Source: Symbiodinium natans (Eukaryota; Sar; Dinophyceae; Suessiales; Symbiodiniaceae). Taken from it: DNA of 42,500 bases. Positions 22,891-30,819 of the stretch are shown here, one piece after another. The position numbers and the translations under genes were made by a program. Below the pieces are notes generated by a model. The model was not told the origin of the DNA. It made no database searches and was given only the letters and a program-made list of their open reading frames with translations. The number at the start of each line of letters is the position of its first letter. Position 1 is the first letter of the stretch. Location of the stretch: NCBI GenBank assembly GCA_905221605.1, contig CAJNDS010001068.1, positions 677,175-719,674 of the forward strand. Direction: 5' to 3'.

Positions 22891-23039
22891 AAACAGCCTG
22901 GCTAAGCCGGCCAAGCGCTCTGGGCTGAAGACAAGAGTTTCGGGTCACCGGTTCCAAGGTGGGTGGTTCATGTCTGGTCCACGAGTTAAGATCTTGCAGA
23001 GATTGCCACCCCCCCCCCCCCCCCCCAACCCTACTCAGG

Positions 23040-23592
23040 AAGCCACCATGACCCCTAAACCCCAAACCCGAACCCTAAACACCAAACCCTAAACCCCAAA
23101 CCCTAAACCTAAAACCTAAACCCCAAACCTTGAAATCCCGAACCCTAAACCCCAAAACACCCTAAACCCCAAACCTTAAAACCCCAAGCCCTAGACCCCA
23201 AACCCCCAAAACCCAAGCATCATGCAAGAAAGCCCACGGAATCACTGGGCCTAAGCCCGAACCTTAAAACCCCAAACCCTAAAACCCCAAACCCCCAAAA
23301 CCCCAAAAGCATCATGCAAGAAAACCCCAAGCATTAACACCCCAAACCCCAAACCCCCAAAACCCCAAAAGCATCATGCAAGAAAAACCCAGAGAGTCAC
23401 TGGGCCTAAACCCGAAACCCTAAACCCCAAACCTTAATTAAAACCCCAAACCCCCAAACCCCCAAAACCCCAACCCTTAAAACCTTAAACCCCCAAACCC
23501 CCAAAACCCCAAACCCCCAAACCCCAAACCTTAAAAGCCCTAAAACCCCAAACCCCCAAAACCCCAAAAGCCAAGCATCATGCAAGAAAAAC
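23040..23592. repeat. CCCCAAA-rich array with repeated exon-intron junction
   Basis: C/A-rich telomere-type variants. The block GCATCATGCAAGAAA...CACTGGGCC occurs around 23217, 23309 and 23367, and the related junction GCATCATGCAAGAAAAACCCAGGGAATCGCTGAGCC at 23574 is the donor side of the next exon. Confidence 0.85.
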
Positions 23593-23663
23593 CCAGGGAA
23601 TCGCTGAGCCGCCGGCTTGATCGAATTCATCCGCTCCTGGCGTCTCTCAGAGGCCAAGCGTTC
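23593..23663 (-). CDS. Candidate exon, charged
   Basis: Acceptor CCCTGGACAG, frame ERLASERRQERMNSIKPAAQ then RFP, donor CCTGG|GTTTTTC. 71 nt, phase 0 to 2. Its donor side is copied several times in the downstream intron. Confidence 0.7.
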
Positions 23664-23687
23664 CTGTCCAGGGGGATGCCTTTGTGG

Positions 23688-23885
23688 TTTTAGGGTTTAG
23701 GGCTTGGGGTTTAGGGTTTAGGGTTTAGGGTTTAGGGTTTAGGGTTTAGGGTTTAGGGTTTAGGGTTTAGGGTTTAGGGTTTGGGGGATTCGGGTTGAGG
23801 GTTTAAGACGTAGAGGGCTTAGAGCTTAAAGGGTTAAACCCTAAACCCTAAACCCTAAACCCGAAACCCTAAACCCCTAAACCCG
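23688..23885. repeat. TTTAGGG array facing a CCCTAAA array
   Basis: TTTAGGG 23688-23785, unique 45 bp, CCCTAAA 23837-23885: a head-to-head pair that could fold. Confidence 0.9.
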
Positions 23886-24193
23886 TCGTCGTGGTCGTCA
23901 TCAGAGAGCGAGCTGAAGCTGAGGAACTTGGGGCTCTGTATGTCCTGAACCCCAAACCCTGAAACCCTGAAACCCTGCAACCCCAAAACCCCAAATCCTA
24001 ACCCCAAACCCTGACATACTGAAACACCAAACCTTCGGCAGATGTTGGAGTTATGGCGCTCTTTATTGCTCATGGTGCATCCCTGCTCTTCAATCTCCTG
24101 CGTGTACTTACCTTTGGGCACAAGCTGCCCCAATGCATGTTGGCCCTGTCGTCGTGCAACCCAACGTTGGAACTCCCCGAAGCCTCCCGACAT
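23886..24193 (-). CDS. Candidate multi-exon 5' region
   Basis: ATG at 24193: SGGFGEFQRWVARRQGQHAL, GQLVPK, then a consensus donor AAAG|GTAAGT. The frame also continues YTQEIEEQGCTMSNKERHNS to CGAAG|GTTTGG (24033). After a TTTGGGG-type intron, SPKFLSFSSLSDDDHDD lies between TTCAG/TACAG and GG|GTTTAGGG (23886-23940). Acidic serine-rich end; unknown protein. Confidence 0.6.
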
Positions 24194-24229
24194 AGGGACC
24201 CACTTATCTGGCGTGTCCAGTTTCGGGGC

Positions 24230-24312
24230 CTATAAACCCCAAACCCTAAACCCCTAAACCCCAAACCCTAAACCCCAAACCCCAAACCCTAAACCCTAAA
24301 CCCCAAACCCTG
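24230..24312. repeat. CCCTAAA/CCCCAAA array
   Basis: About eleven units. Confidence 0.9.
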
Positions 24313-24339
24313 CCATTACTTGGCATGTTTTGGCTAAAC

Positions 24340-24393
24340 CCTCTGTCACGGGGGCCTTCTCCTCAAGCTCTTGCTGGACCTGGCCGTCTGAGT
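24340..24393 (-). CDS. Candidate exon, glutamate/glutamine helix
   Basis: Acceptor AAACCTCTAG, frame SDGQVQQELEEKAPVTE, donor AGAGG|GTTTAGC. 54 nt, phase 2 to 1. Confidence 0.65.
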
Positions 24394-24509
24394 CTAGAGG
24401 TTTGGGGGGTTCCGGTTTCCCTACCCTACTAAACCCTGAATTTCAGGGTTGGGTTTGGGGTTTCGGGTTTTGGGGTTAGAGTCTATGGTTTTAGGGTTTG
24501 GGCCTCTAA

Positions 24510-24557
24510 ATCCCTCTTTCTGCTCGGGGCTTCTTGGCGAGGGGCTCTTGTGAGCAT
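24510..24557 (-). CDS. Candidate exon start
   Basis: Good acceptor GTGTCTTATTCCCAG; frame MLTRAPRQEAPSRKRDLEA or, shifted, AHKSPSPRSPEQKEGF. The donor was not found. Confidence 0.4.
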
Positions 24558-24586
24558 CTGGGAATAAGACACCTGCAACTCCAGTT

Positions 24587-24922
24587 ATGGGCATTCCCGA
24601 CGTTTACCCCAAAAGCACGATGATTCCTCAGTATGACCAACCCCCCCCCCCCCCCCCCCGCAAAAGGGTGCCCAGGTGCACTATCCAGGGAAACCCCCAC
24701 ATCGAACGGATTCTTGTCCTGTGCGAAACCGGAATTCCCAAAATTCCCTACTGGCCAGTGAGGATCATCGGATGGGGGAGAACCGACCCAAAGGTGCCAC
24801 GACTCGGGTTTAGGGTTTAGGGTTTAGGGTTTAGGGTTTCGGGTTTCGGGTTTGGGGTTTAGGGTTTAGGGTTCTATTCCACCTCACAGTTCTTGCTGCT
24901 TGGAGCTTCAGGGGCTACGTAG
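24587..24922 (+). CDS. Candidate two-exon gene
   Basis: Exon 24587-24793 starts at ATG after AACTCCAG: GIPDVYPKSTMIPQYDQ, a poly-proline run encoded by a C tract, RKRVPRCTIQGNPHIERILV, LCETGIPKIPYWPVRIIGWG, donor AAAG|GTGCCACG. The 96-nt intron consists largely of TTTAGGG units and ends CACCTCACAG. Exon 24890-24922: FLLLGASGAT and TAG, in phase. Function unknown. Confidence 0.65.
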
Positions 24923-24945
24923 CGGGGAAAGCATGGCAACTCTAG

Positions 24946-25165
24946 CTATAACCATTAGTTATAGGTAGCTATTAATTACCCGAATCATATCAACACGACA
25001 TGAATCTGCAAGCACACCCTTGAAATTCCACGACTGTCACGGGGGGGGGGGGGGGGGGTGGGCCTGCCGCTGGAAGCCCATTAACCATATTGTAAGGGCG
25101 CCCTCTTTTGGGGTGGGTAGTTTTTATACGGGAACCCATGGCAAGACAGGAAACTATTGAACTAG
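24946..25165. other. Spacer with poly-G run
   Basis: A+T-rich stretch with TAGCTATAACC..GTTATAGGTAGC inverted words (24950-24975), poly-G at 25040-25058. No gene seen. Confidence 0.4.
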
Positions 25166-25214
25166 GATGAGTATGTTGAGAAGTTCATGCTGGATAACCC
25201 CAAAATAGTTGGGG
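25166..25214 (+). CDS. Candidate exon running into a family B element
   Basis: Acceptor TTGAACTAG, frame DEYVEKFMLDNPKIVG. The last bases belong to the element end. Removing the element and one AAAATAGT gives DEYVEKFMLDNPKIVA-stop; GT at 25215 is a possible donor. Confidence 0.55.
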
Positions 25215-25312
25215 GTTACGAAAGTAAGGGAACCCTCATAGAAACCCCCAAATAGTGGGATTCTCTAATGCTAAGGAACCCCAATAAGGTACCCCAAAGT
25301 TGGGAAACCCCC
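25210..25312. mobile_element. Family B element with 8-bp direct repeat
   Basis: Ends TGGGGGTTACGAAAGTAAGGG and CAAAGTTGGGAAACCCCC; AAAATAGT on both sides (25202-25209, 25313-25320). The last four bases fit the 4-bp rule of other copies; the rest may be chance. Confidence 0.72.
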
Positions 25313-25339
25313 AAAATAGTAGCGTAGTACCTAAGCCCT

Positions 25340-25371
25340 AAGCCCTAAGCCCTAAACCCTAAACCCTAAAC
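25340..25371. repeat. CCCTAAA array
   Basis: Short array ending at the donor of the next exon. Confidence 0.85.
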
Positions 25372-25775
25372 CCCACATGAATCTGTCCGGCCTTCTCCTG
25401 CCACGTCTCTACTTGCCTTGGGCCAGGAGGCGGCTTGGGAATATGGGGGGTTTACGATATTCTTAGTTGTTGAGTTCATAAGCCCACAAAAAGTGTAAAC
25501 GTTTAGTTTTCGAGAGATTATAGTATCCCAAAAAGTGTAGAGTGTACTCACTCAGCTACTAAGTATTAGGGGCACCGTCTTGGGGTCCCTGTTGTAAGGG
25601 GGTCCTACTATTCGGGGGTCTATATTAGGGGTCCCTTGTTTTCGATCATTTTCGTACACCCCCCCTATGAGAATTTGATGCTGGCATTGGATGCTGGGAT
25701 TTCTCCAGGGAGGCACAACAGCCGTTCGCACAACGAAAGCTCTGAGCCTTCGCTGTCGCTATCAAAGGCACTCAT
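25372..25775 (-). CDS. Candidate first exon interrupted by a nested family B element
   Basis: ATG at 25775: SAFDSDSEGSELSLCERLLC, LPGEIPASNASIKFS, then a TAG contributed by the element edge. Skipping 25446-25669 (element plus one TATG) the frame goes on YSQAASWPKASRDVAGEGRT DSCG to the donor GGG|GTTTAGGG. About 60 codons. Unknown protein. Confidence 0.75.
25446..25665. mobile_element. Family B element carrying a second insert
   Basis: Ends GGGGGTTTACGATATTC and CATTTTCGTACACCCCCC, perfect direct repeat TATG (25442-25445, 25666-25669). The right 100 bp is a standard family B body; an extra 110-bp A+T-rich piece is inserted on the left. 220 bp. Confidence 0.75.
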
Positions 25776-25779
25776 CGCG

Positions 25780-26205
25780 GAATGCCCTAAGCACTCATGA
25801 ATCTACCTATTCCCTAAACTCTAGAGGGTTTGGGGGAGTTTAGCGTTCAGGGTTAGGCCCTACCAGAAGTTTCGGTGCTTAAACTTTTTCTTATGGCCAA
25901 GCGTGGCCCACATGAATCCCGGAAATGGGGAGGAACATGGAGCCCAAAATCTCTGTGTGTGTGTGTGTGTGCGTGGCGTGTAGATGATGCATTCAACATT
26001 TTTCATTGCCCCACCCTGTGTGGAATCAAAAGCTCAACACCTCCCCCATACTTTCTAGGCATCCAACCATTAGGTGTCTAAAGGCCCTTCTATACTCTCT
26101 TCAGAACCTTGATACGACAGCACTCTTAAAATTCCCTTGGGTTTCTAGAAAAAAACGAAAAAGTTCTAAGGAGGCTCTAGCCTTAAGGAGCCAATTGGCG
26201 TGAAG
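25780..26205. other. Unique segment with (GT)n and weak plus ORFs
   Basis: (TG) run at 25951-25972. Plus frames MAKRGPHESRKWGGTWSPKS (25893-25952) and KKRKSSKEALALRSQLA-stop (26150-26203) may be exons. No confident splice pairs. Confidence 0.4.
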
Positions 26206-26210
26206 TAGGG

Positions 26211-26280
26211 GCCTAATATTAAATACCCCCAACATCATAGTTATTTTATAGTATATTGGGGGGTTTTAAATGTTAGGGGG
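26211..26280. mobile_element. Small A+T-rich inverted-repeat element
   Basis: CCTAATATTAAATACCCCCAA and TTGGGGGGTTTTAAATGTTAGG are inverted with a short A+T-rich loop. Confidence 0.6.
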
Positions 26281-26325
26281 TGGGGGGGGAGGGGGGGTTT
26301 AGGGTTTAGGGTTTAGGGTTTAGGG

Positions 26326-26395
26326 TTCTGGGCTGCCAATTTTAAGCAAAGCGTCTGCTTGCGCTTCTCGGAGACCTTTGCAACACGCTCGGCAC
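26326..26395 (-). CDS. Candidate exon, basic helix
   Basis: Acceptor AAGCCTCTGCAG, frame AERVAKVSEKRKQTLCLKLA. The donor is unclear (GC type possible). The plus strand is also open. Confidence 0.5.
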
Positions 26396-26404
26396 CTGCA
26401 GAGG

Positions 26405-26478
26405 CTTAGGGTTTAGGGTTTAGGGTTTAGGGTTTAGGGTTTGGGGTTTAGGGTTTAGGGTTTAGGGTTCAGGGTTTT
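26405..26478. repeat. TTTAGGG array
   Basis: Ten units. Confidence 0.9.
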
Positions 26479-26504
26479 GGAATTATGAGGATTTAGGGGC
26501 TCAG

Positions 26505-26835
26505 CCAGTAAATCCTTCTGTGTTTGAGAAAGCGGTCCTGTCGTCAGTGCAAGAGTGGACTGCGCAAAGTCCCAAGTTGTTCGGAATAAGTTCTCCTCCA
26601 GGTAATGCTAGGAATGAGGAAGGTTGTGTTTTGGAAAGCTCCCCTAAACCCTAAACCCTAAACCCTAAACCCTAAACCCTAAACCCTAAACCCTAAACCC
26701 TAAACCCTAAACCCTAAACCCTAAACCCTAAACCCTAAACCCTAAGCCCAAATCCAAACTCCATACTTCCGAAACATTCAGACGGACCAGCTGGGGCCTT
26801 CCTCAAGGGGTCTCAAGCATTTGGCCAAACCTTAA
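26505..26835 (+). CDS. Candidate two-exon gene part
   Basis: Exon 26505-26601: acceptor GGGGCTCAG, frame PVNPSVFEKAVLSSVQEWTA, QSPKLFGISSPP, strong donor CCAG|GTAATG. The intron 26602-26781 is mostly a CCCTAAA array and ends CCGAAACATTCAG. Second exon from 26782: GPAGAFLKGSQAFGQT, in phase (Asp at the junction). Its 3' limit is unclear. Confidence 0.7.
26640..26750. repeat. CCCTAAA array inside a candidate intron
   Basis: About fifteen units between two phase-compatible plus exons. Confidence 0.92.
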
Positions 26836-26879
26836 ACCCTAAACCCTAAACCCTAAACCCTAAACACTGCACCCAAAAG

Positions 26880-27180
26880 ATTGCAAGTTTCACAGGGCCC
26901 GAAACCCAAAGCTCTTTCAATGAGGAAACTTGTTGTGCCTGATGCTCCCTGCGTCTGCTTGTATTCTCAAGTGCGGCTGGGGAGCTCGTGGACTGGTGCT
27001 CTCAGGCTGTTGGTGTGCCCGAAAACCTCAACCCTAAACCCTAAACCCTAAATCCTAGACCCTAGACCCGAGACCTACACCCTAAGCCGAACGCCTGAGT
27101 GGCCACAAAGGTTTGTACATTTCTGAACCGGCTCAGAGGCTGCTGAGGCTATGCCAAGACCATCTCAACATCTTCACCCT
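26880..27180. other. Coding-like segments, strand undecided
   Basis: Plus: SSAAGELVDWCSQAVGVPEN (26972-27035) and ERLSGHKGLYISEPAQRLLR (27090-27160). Minus alternative for the latter: SEPVQKCTNLCGHSGVRLR before GTGTAGG. A CCCTAAA block separates them. Confidence 0.4.
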
Positions 27181-27277
27181 AAACCCTAAACCCTAAACCC
27201 TAAACCCTAAACCCTCAACCCTGCAAGACCGAAAACTCACACAAAGCTGCAAACCCATCAAGGGGGGGGGGGGGGGC

Positions 27278-27331
27278 TTTCGATCAGCTTCTGCCGCATC
27301 TGGTCGAGCATGACCTCCCGCCTTTGCTCTG
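27278..27331 (-). CDS. Candidate exon, coiled-coil-like
   Basis: Acceptor GAGTTGTCAAG, frame EQRREVMLDQMRQKLIE; a G/C run follows at the donor side (GC donor possible). CCCTAAA left, TTTAGGG right. Confidence 0.6.
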
Positions 27332-27344
27332 CTTGACAACTCGG

Positions 27345-27424
27345 AGGTTCAGGGTTTAGGGTTTAGGGTTTACGGTTTAGGGTTTAGGGTTTAGGGTTTG
27401 GGGTTTGGGGTCTAGGGTCTAGGG
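27345..27424. repeat. TTTAGGG array
   Basis: Ten units, last ones TTTGGGG and TCTAGGG. Confidence 0.9.
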
Positions 27425-27548
27425 CTTGGAGGTTCAGGGTACTTAGCACCGAATGAGAAGTGTAGTTGTAACCCAGTTATAAGCCCAGCAAGTACACTAG
27501 TTATAAGTACAGCTACAATTCGGTAACTAAGTACCCTGAACCTCCAAG
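27425..27548. mobile_element. Family A element, complete
   Basis: CTTGGAGGTTCAGGGTACTTAG and CTAAGTACCCTGAACCTCCAAG are inverted over more than 20 bp; 124 bp. A family B element follows 12 bp later. Confidence 0.85.
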
Positions 27549-27560
27549 AAAGACACAAAT

Positions 27561-27663
27561 GGGGGGTTTCCAAAACTAGGGGGTACCCTTTTGGGGGTTC
27601 CGTTTAAGGGTATTCTATTCTATTTTGGGGCAGGAAAAGTGTGCCCCTAGTTCAAAAAAGCCC
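27561..27663. mobile_element. Family B element with AAAT direct repeat
   Basis: Left end GGGGGGTTTCCAAAACTAGGG, right end CTAGTTCAAAAAAGCCC; AAAT at 27557-27560 and 27664-27667. Confidence 0.7.
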
Positions 27664-27719
27664 AAATCGTCCCTAGACGCGAAAGATTCAGAGTATGAAG
27701 CTTGAGTTCGCAGGCCGGG

Positions 27720-27776
27720 GGGGTGGGTAGGGTCAAATTTCCGCTTCGCAGAAATTTAAAAATGACCTAGCCCCCT
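27720..27776. repeat. Hairpin
   Basis: GGGTAGGGTCAAATTTCCGC and GCAGAAATTTAAAAATGACC form an imperfect inverted repeat with a 3-bp loop. Confidence 0.65.
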
Positions 27777-27858
27777 AGTGGGCCTCATCAGGCTGTCAGT
27801 GGCCGTCTTCCCAGTTTAGGGTTCAGGGTTCAGGGTTTAGGGTTTAGGGTTTCGGGAC

Positions 27859-27961
27859 CCCAATGCTTGAAGCGCAAAGCCAGAGCTTCCTAAGGCCCGA
27901 GGACCGCGACGCTTGAAGCAAAAAGCCCGAAGCCTACGCGCTGGGTTGGCCTTTAAGCCCT
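27859..27961 (-). CDS. Candidate exon, paralogue of 20888-20937
   Basis: Acceptor ATATTTTTTTTTCAG, frame GLKANPARRLRAFCFKRRGP then RALGSSGFALQALG, donor GGG|GTCCCG. Basic. Shares the junction GGGTTGGCCTTTA..GCCCTCTGAAAAA with the 20.9-kb copy. Confidence 0.65.
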
Positions 27962-28049
27962 CTGAAAAAAAAATATATATATATATATATAGAGGGTCCC
28001 TGAAAACCCCAAATAAGGAAAACATAAAATGTCCCAAAAGCCAACCTCC

Positions 28050-28121
28050 CCCTAAGCCCGAAAACCCTCAACCCTAAACCCTACAACCTAAACCCTACAA
28101 CCTAAACCCTAAACCCTAAAC
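28050..28121. repeat. CCCTAAA/CCCTACAA array
   Basis: About nine units, ending at a donor. Confidence 0.88.
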
Positions 28122-28242
28122 CCGAAAGGTCTCTCGGGCATCGGGGGTGCTTAGGGTGTTTCGGGGTAGCTCTTTGGGGCGTCGTCTCTTGCCTTTGGCC
28201 CCACCCTGGGTCCCCTGCGAGTTGCGCGCATTCTCCTGCTTC
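28122..28242 (-). CDS. Candidate exon, 40 codons, basic
   Basis: Acceptor CTAAGAACACCAG, donor CGG|GTTTAGGG supplied by the array. Frame KQENARNSQGTQGGAKGKRR, RPKELPRNTLSTPDARETFR. 121 nt, exactly 1 + 40 codons. Strongly basic and hydrophilic, consistent with a nuclear or RNA-binding tail (inference). One of the best exons in the window. Confidence 0.8.
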
Positions 28243-28249
28243 CTGGTGT

Positions 28250-28415
28250 TCTTAGGGTTTAGGGTCCTTAGGGACCCTAGGGTTTAGGGTTTAGGGTTTA
28301 GGGTTTGGGGTTTGGGGTTTAGGGTTTAGGATTTAGGGTTTCTAGAGTTTGTTGTTTAGGGTCTAGAGTCCAGGGTTTGGGGTGCGGGGCTTTTGGGTTT
28401 AGGGTTCAAGATCAG
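28250..28415. repeat. Degenerate TTTAGGG region
   Basis: TTTAGGG, TTTGGGG and variants around GGGACCCTAGGG. Confidence 0.85.
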
Positions 28416-28450
28416 AGACATCCTGTGAAACGACGTGGCTACACAACCAT

Positions 28451-28505
28451 TTAGGCTGTGGGGCTGGGGGAACAGATTCCCAAGTCGGAGCCTTTTGAAC
28501 TCGGG
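28451..28505 (-). CDS. Weak candidate terminal exon
   Basis: Frame SSKGSDLGICSPSPTA and TAA. The plus strand is also open (TSCETTWLHNHLGCGAGGTD). Confidence 0.35.
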
Positions 28506-28722
28506 GCAAAGTAGAAGAACCCTAAACCCCAAACCCCAAACCCCAAACCCTAAACCCTAAACCCTAAACCAAGGAGGGGTGGGGGTTTGGAGACACCATG
28601 CCTTCGGCATCGGATTGAGAGGGTAGGGTTTATAGGGTCTCGGGCTTGGGGTTTGGGGCTTAGGACTTGAGGCTTTCTTTTTGTTTAGGGTTTAGGGCTT
28701 AGGGTTTAAGCGAGTTTGCCTG

Positions 28723-28950
28723 TCAGGGCCTCCCCAGCTTGGAGTCATACAGAGCCAAAAGCGTGCCCTTCTTCCAGGTGACAGCACCCAGGATGTTCTG
28801 CAGCGCTTTCACTTGATCCGCTGTTCTCTCCGAGGCCACCCCTGTCACATGTGATTCTCATTCTTGAATCATGGTCTGCTGGTTTGGACTTCCTTTTCTG
28901 AAACTCTTGGCCTCGAAGGAGACGAAGTCACAAACCTTGTTACCAGCCAT
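28723..28950 (-). pseudogene. 75-codon frame with one in-frame TGA
   Basis: ATG at 28950: AGNKVCDFVSFEAKSFRKGS, PNQQTMIQE, then TGA (28858-28860), then the same frame continues ESHVTGVASERTADQVKALQ, NILGAVTWKKGTLLALYDSK, LGRP and TGA. Explanations: an intron around the TGA (acceptor CATGTGACAG is present), a decayed gene, or recoding. I cannot decide. Unknown family. Confidence 0.6.
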
Positions 28951-28977
28951 GCTCTCGAGCCTATGTCACCATGTCAC

Positions 28978-29050
28978 CACCCTAAACCCTAAACCCTAAA
29001 CCCCAAACCCCAAACCCTAAACCCTAAACCCTAAACCCTAAACCCTAAAC
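28978..29050. repeat. CCCTAAA array
   Basis: Ten units. Confidence 0.92.
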
Positions 29051-29109
29051 CCGATCCGGAAAATGGCCTTGGAGAACTGGGTCGCCGCAGTGCACTTCTG
29101 CTGGATGCT
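29051..29109 (-). CDS. Candidate exon
   Basis: Acceptor TTAAACCTCAAG, frame SIQQKCTAATQFSKAIFRI, donor ATCGG|GTTTAGGG. 59 nt, phase 0 to 2. The plus strand is open too. Confidence 0.65.
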
Positions 29110-29189
29110 CTTGAGGTTTAAGGTTCAGGGTTAAGCACAACAACTCCCCCATCGAGATTCGAGGGTGCTTGGGGCCTTGGGGCGAAAGC

Positions 29190-29270
29190 CCCTAAACCCT
29201 AAACCCTAAACCCTAAACCCTAAACCCTAAACCCTAAACCCTAAACCCTAAACCCTAAACCCTAAAACCC
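29190..29270. repeat. CCCTAAA array
   Basis: Eleven units. Confidence 0.92.
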
Positions 29271-29309
29271 AGACAAGGTGAAAGGATCCAGCGTTGCAGC
29301 GTTCAGGGG

Positions 29310-29355
29310 TCACTGATACTGCTTCACTGGCGAGGTGTAGTGTATGACGGGCATG
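29310..29355 (-). CDS. Candidate terminal exon
   Basis: Strong acceptor ACTCCTCTCCAG, frame MPVIHYTSPVKQYQ and TGA. 46 nt. Confidence 0.5.
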
Positions 29356-29389
29356 CTGGAGAGGAGTTTAGAATGGAGTTTATGCGGGG

Positions 29390-29530
29390 CGGTTTAGGGT
29401 TTAGGGTTTAGGGTTTAGGGTTTAGGGTTTAGGGTTTAGGGTTTAGGGTTTAGGGTTTAGGGTTTAGGGTTTAGGGTTTAGGGTTTAGGGTTTAGGGTTT
29501 AGGGCAAACCCTAAACCCTAAACCCTGAAA
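29390..29530. repeat. Head-to-head TTTAGGG/CCCTAAA array
   Basis: About sixteen TTTAGGG units meet CAAACCCTAAACCCTAAACC directly with almost no spacer: a pure telomere-type inverted repeat lying between two minus exons. Confidence 0.93.
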
Positions 29531-29538
29531 TTTCTAAC

Positions 29539-29595
29539 CCTTGGGCCGGGGAGCTTTGTCTGCACGGCACGCTCAGTTTTCAAGGCTTCTTTGGC
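29539..29595 (-). CDS. Candidate exon, 19 codons
   Basis: Acceptor GTCCATGGCAG, frame AKEALKTERAVQTKLPGPR, donor AGG|GTTAGAAA. 57 nt, phase 0 to 0. Charged helix. Confidence 0.7.
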
Positions 29596-29644
29596 CTGCC
29601 ATGGACAATGCCCCCGCCGACAGAATCTCGGAAACTTAAGACGG

Positions 29645-29760
29645 AGGGTTTAGGGTTTAGGGTTTAGGGTTTAGGGTTTAGGGTTTAGGGTTTAGGGTTT
29701 AGGGTTTAGGGTTTAGGGTTTAGGGTTTAGGGTTTAGGGTTTAGGGTTTGGGTTTACGGG
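29645..29760. repeat. TTTAGGG array
   Basis: About sixteen units. Confidence 0.93.
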
Positions 29761-30120
29761 GAGCTCACACATCTAACCGAAAAAACCCCTCAAACTCTTC
29801 AAGCCCTTTGATCTAACCCTTTAAACGCTTGAAACGCTCGAAAGCCCTTCAAACCCTTTAAACCCTTAACCCCTTTAACCCTAGACGCCCAAAGGCGCCA
29901 AAGGCTGAGCCCTGAACCCTTGAAACCCTTTAAACACTTGAAGCCCTTAAAGCCCTTAAAGCCCTTAAAGCCCTTAAAGCCCTGAAAGCCCTGAAAGCCC
30001 TTAAAGCCCTTAAAGCCCGGGCTTAGAGCCCTTAAAGCCCTTGAATCTCTTTAAAGGCTTCACAGCCACCCTTTAAACCCGAACCCCCAAAGGCTAATAA
30101 TAACCTGACACCCCTCAAAA
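29761..30120. repeat. Homogenised CCCTTAAAG nonamer region
   Basis: From about 29935 to 30050 the unit AGCCCTTAA repeats about twelve times with small changes; before it are looser ACCCTTTAA/CGCTTGAAA words. No gene in this stretch. Confidence 0.88.
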
Positions 30121-30140
30121 TGTAGACCTGGGCACGGCGT

Positions 30141-30200
30141 TACTTAGGGTTTAGGGTTTAGGGTTTAGGGTTTCGGGTTTAGGGTTCAGGGTTTAGGGCT
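30141..30200. repeat. TTTAGGG array
   Basis: Seven units with TTTCGGG and TTCAGGG. Confidence 0.88.
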
Positions 30201-30575
30201 GCGGGGCGGGGGGGTTCCCCCAGATTGGGGTGCCTTCTAGGGGGAGCCTCTTAGAATACGGACAACAGCCTGAAGCCACAATCCCTCAACATTCCATGGT
30301 TCCGGGATTCGGGTTAAAAGGACCTGATGGTCCTCACGACTTCGTGATGGAGGCGCAGGGTTAAGGGCCTATGGCTATGGCAATGGTTGAGAGGCTAAGG
30401 GCCTGCGGCCTTGGAATGCTCAACCCTTATAACTGCATAAGGAAGGAAGTATTGGGCATGCTTCAGGAACCCTAAACCCTGAACCCTAAACCCACTTTAG
30501 GAGACCTGGTTGAGGGTTCAGGGAACAGGGGTGTTAGGGTGACAGGGTCTGGATTGCCAGAAGCGGGACACTTTA
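30201..30575. other. Unique segment, coding-like but unresolved
   Basis: Minus frame LRLHHEVVRTI before AG|GTCCTTT (about 30323-30365) and plus frame GPDGPHDFVMEAQ over the same bases; IRVEHSKAAGP-stop on minus near 30410. None settled. Confidence 0.35.
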
Positions 30576-30657
30576 CAACCTAAGCCCTAAACCCTAAACC
30601 CTAAACCCTAAACCCTAAACCCTAAACCCTAAACCCTAAACCCTAAACCCTAAACCC
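30575..30657. repeat. CCCTAAA array
   Basis: Eleven units. Confidence 0.92.
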
Positions 30658-30669
30658 CGCCCCAGGGTC

Positions 30670-30789
30670 ATGCTTCAGCTACCTGATGCAAACCCAGAGC
30701 CCTCAATTGAGCAACATGCCTTAGTTCATAGCAAGGATCATTCTAGTGCAAGCTCTGCGCATCCCAAGGAGAGTTTTTGGGGGCCCTAA
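30670..30789 (+). CDS. Candidate ORF / terminal exon
   Basis: ATG to TAA, 39 codons, or terminal exon from 30679 after ATGCTTCAG: LPDANPEPSIEQHALVHSKD, HSSASSAHPKESFWGP. Hydrophilic. The stop lies in CCCTAA. The antisense frame is poor. Confidence 0.65.
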   Translation: MLQLPDANPEPSIEQHALVHSKDHSSASSAHPKESFWGP

Positions 30790-30819
30790 ACCTTAAAGCC
30801 TAAACCCTAAACCCTAAAC

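Noticed and set aside
23406-23592. Extension of the minus frame beyond the donor at 23593
   Set aside because: It becomes a run of GFGVLG-type residues, which is translated CCCCAAA repeat.
30201-30575. A confident gene in the 30.2-30.6 kb unique segment
   Set aside because: Several short frames exist on both strands, but no pair of splice signals and phase agrees.
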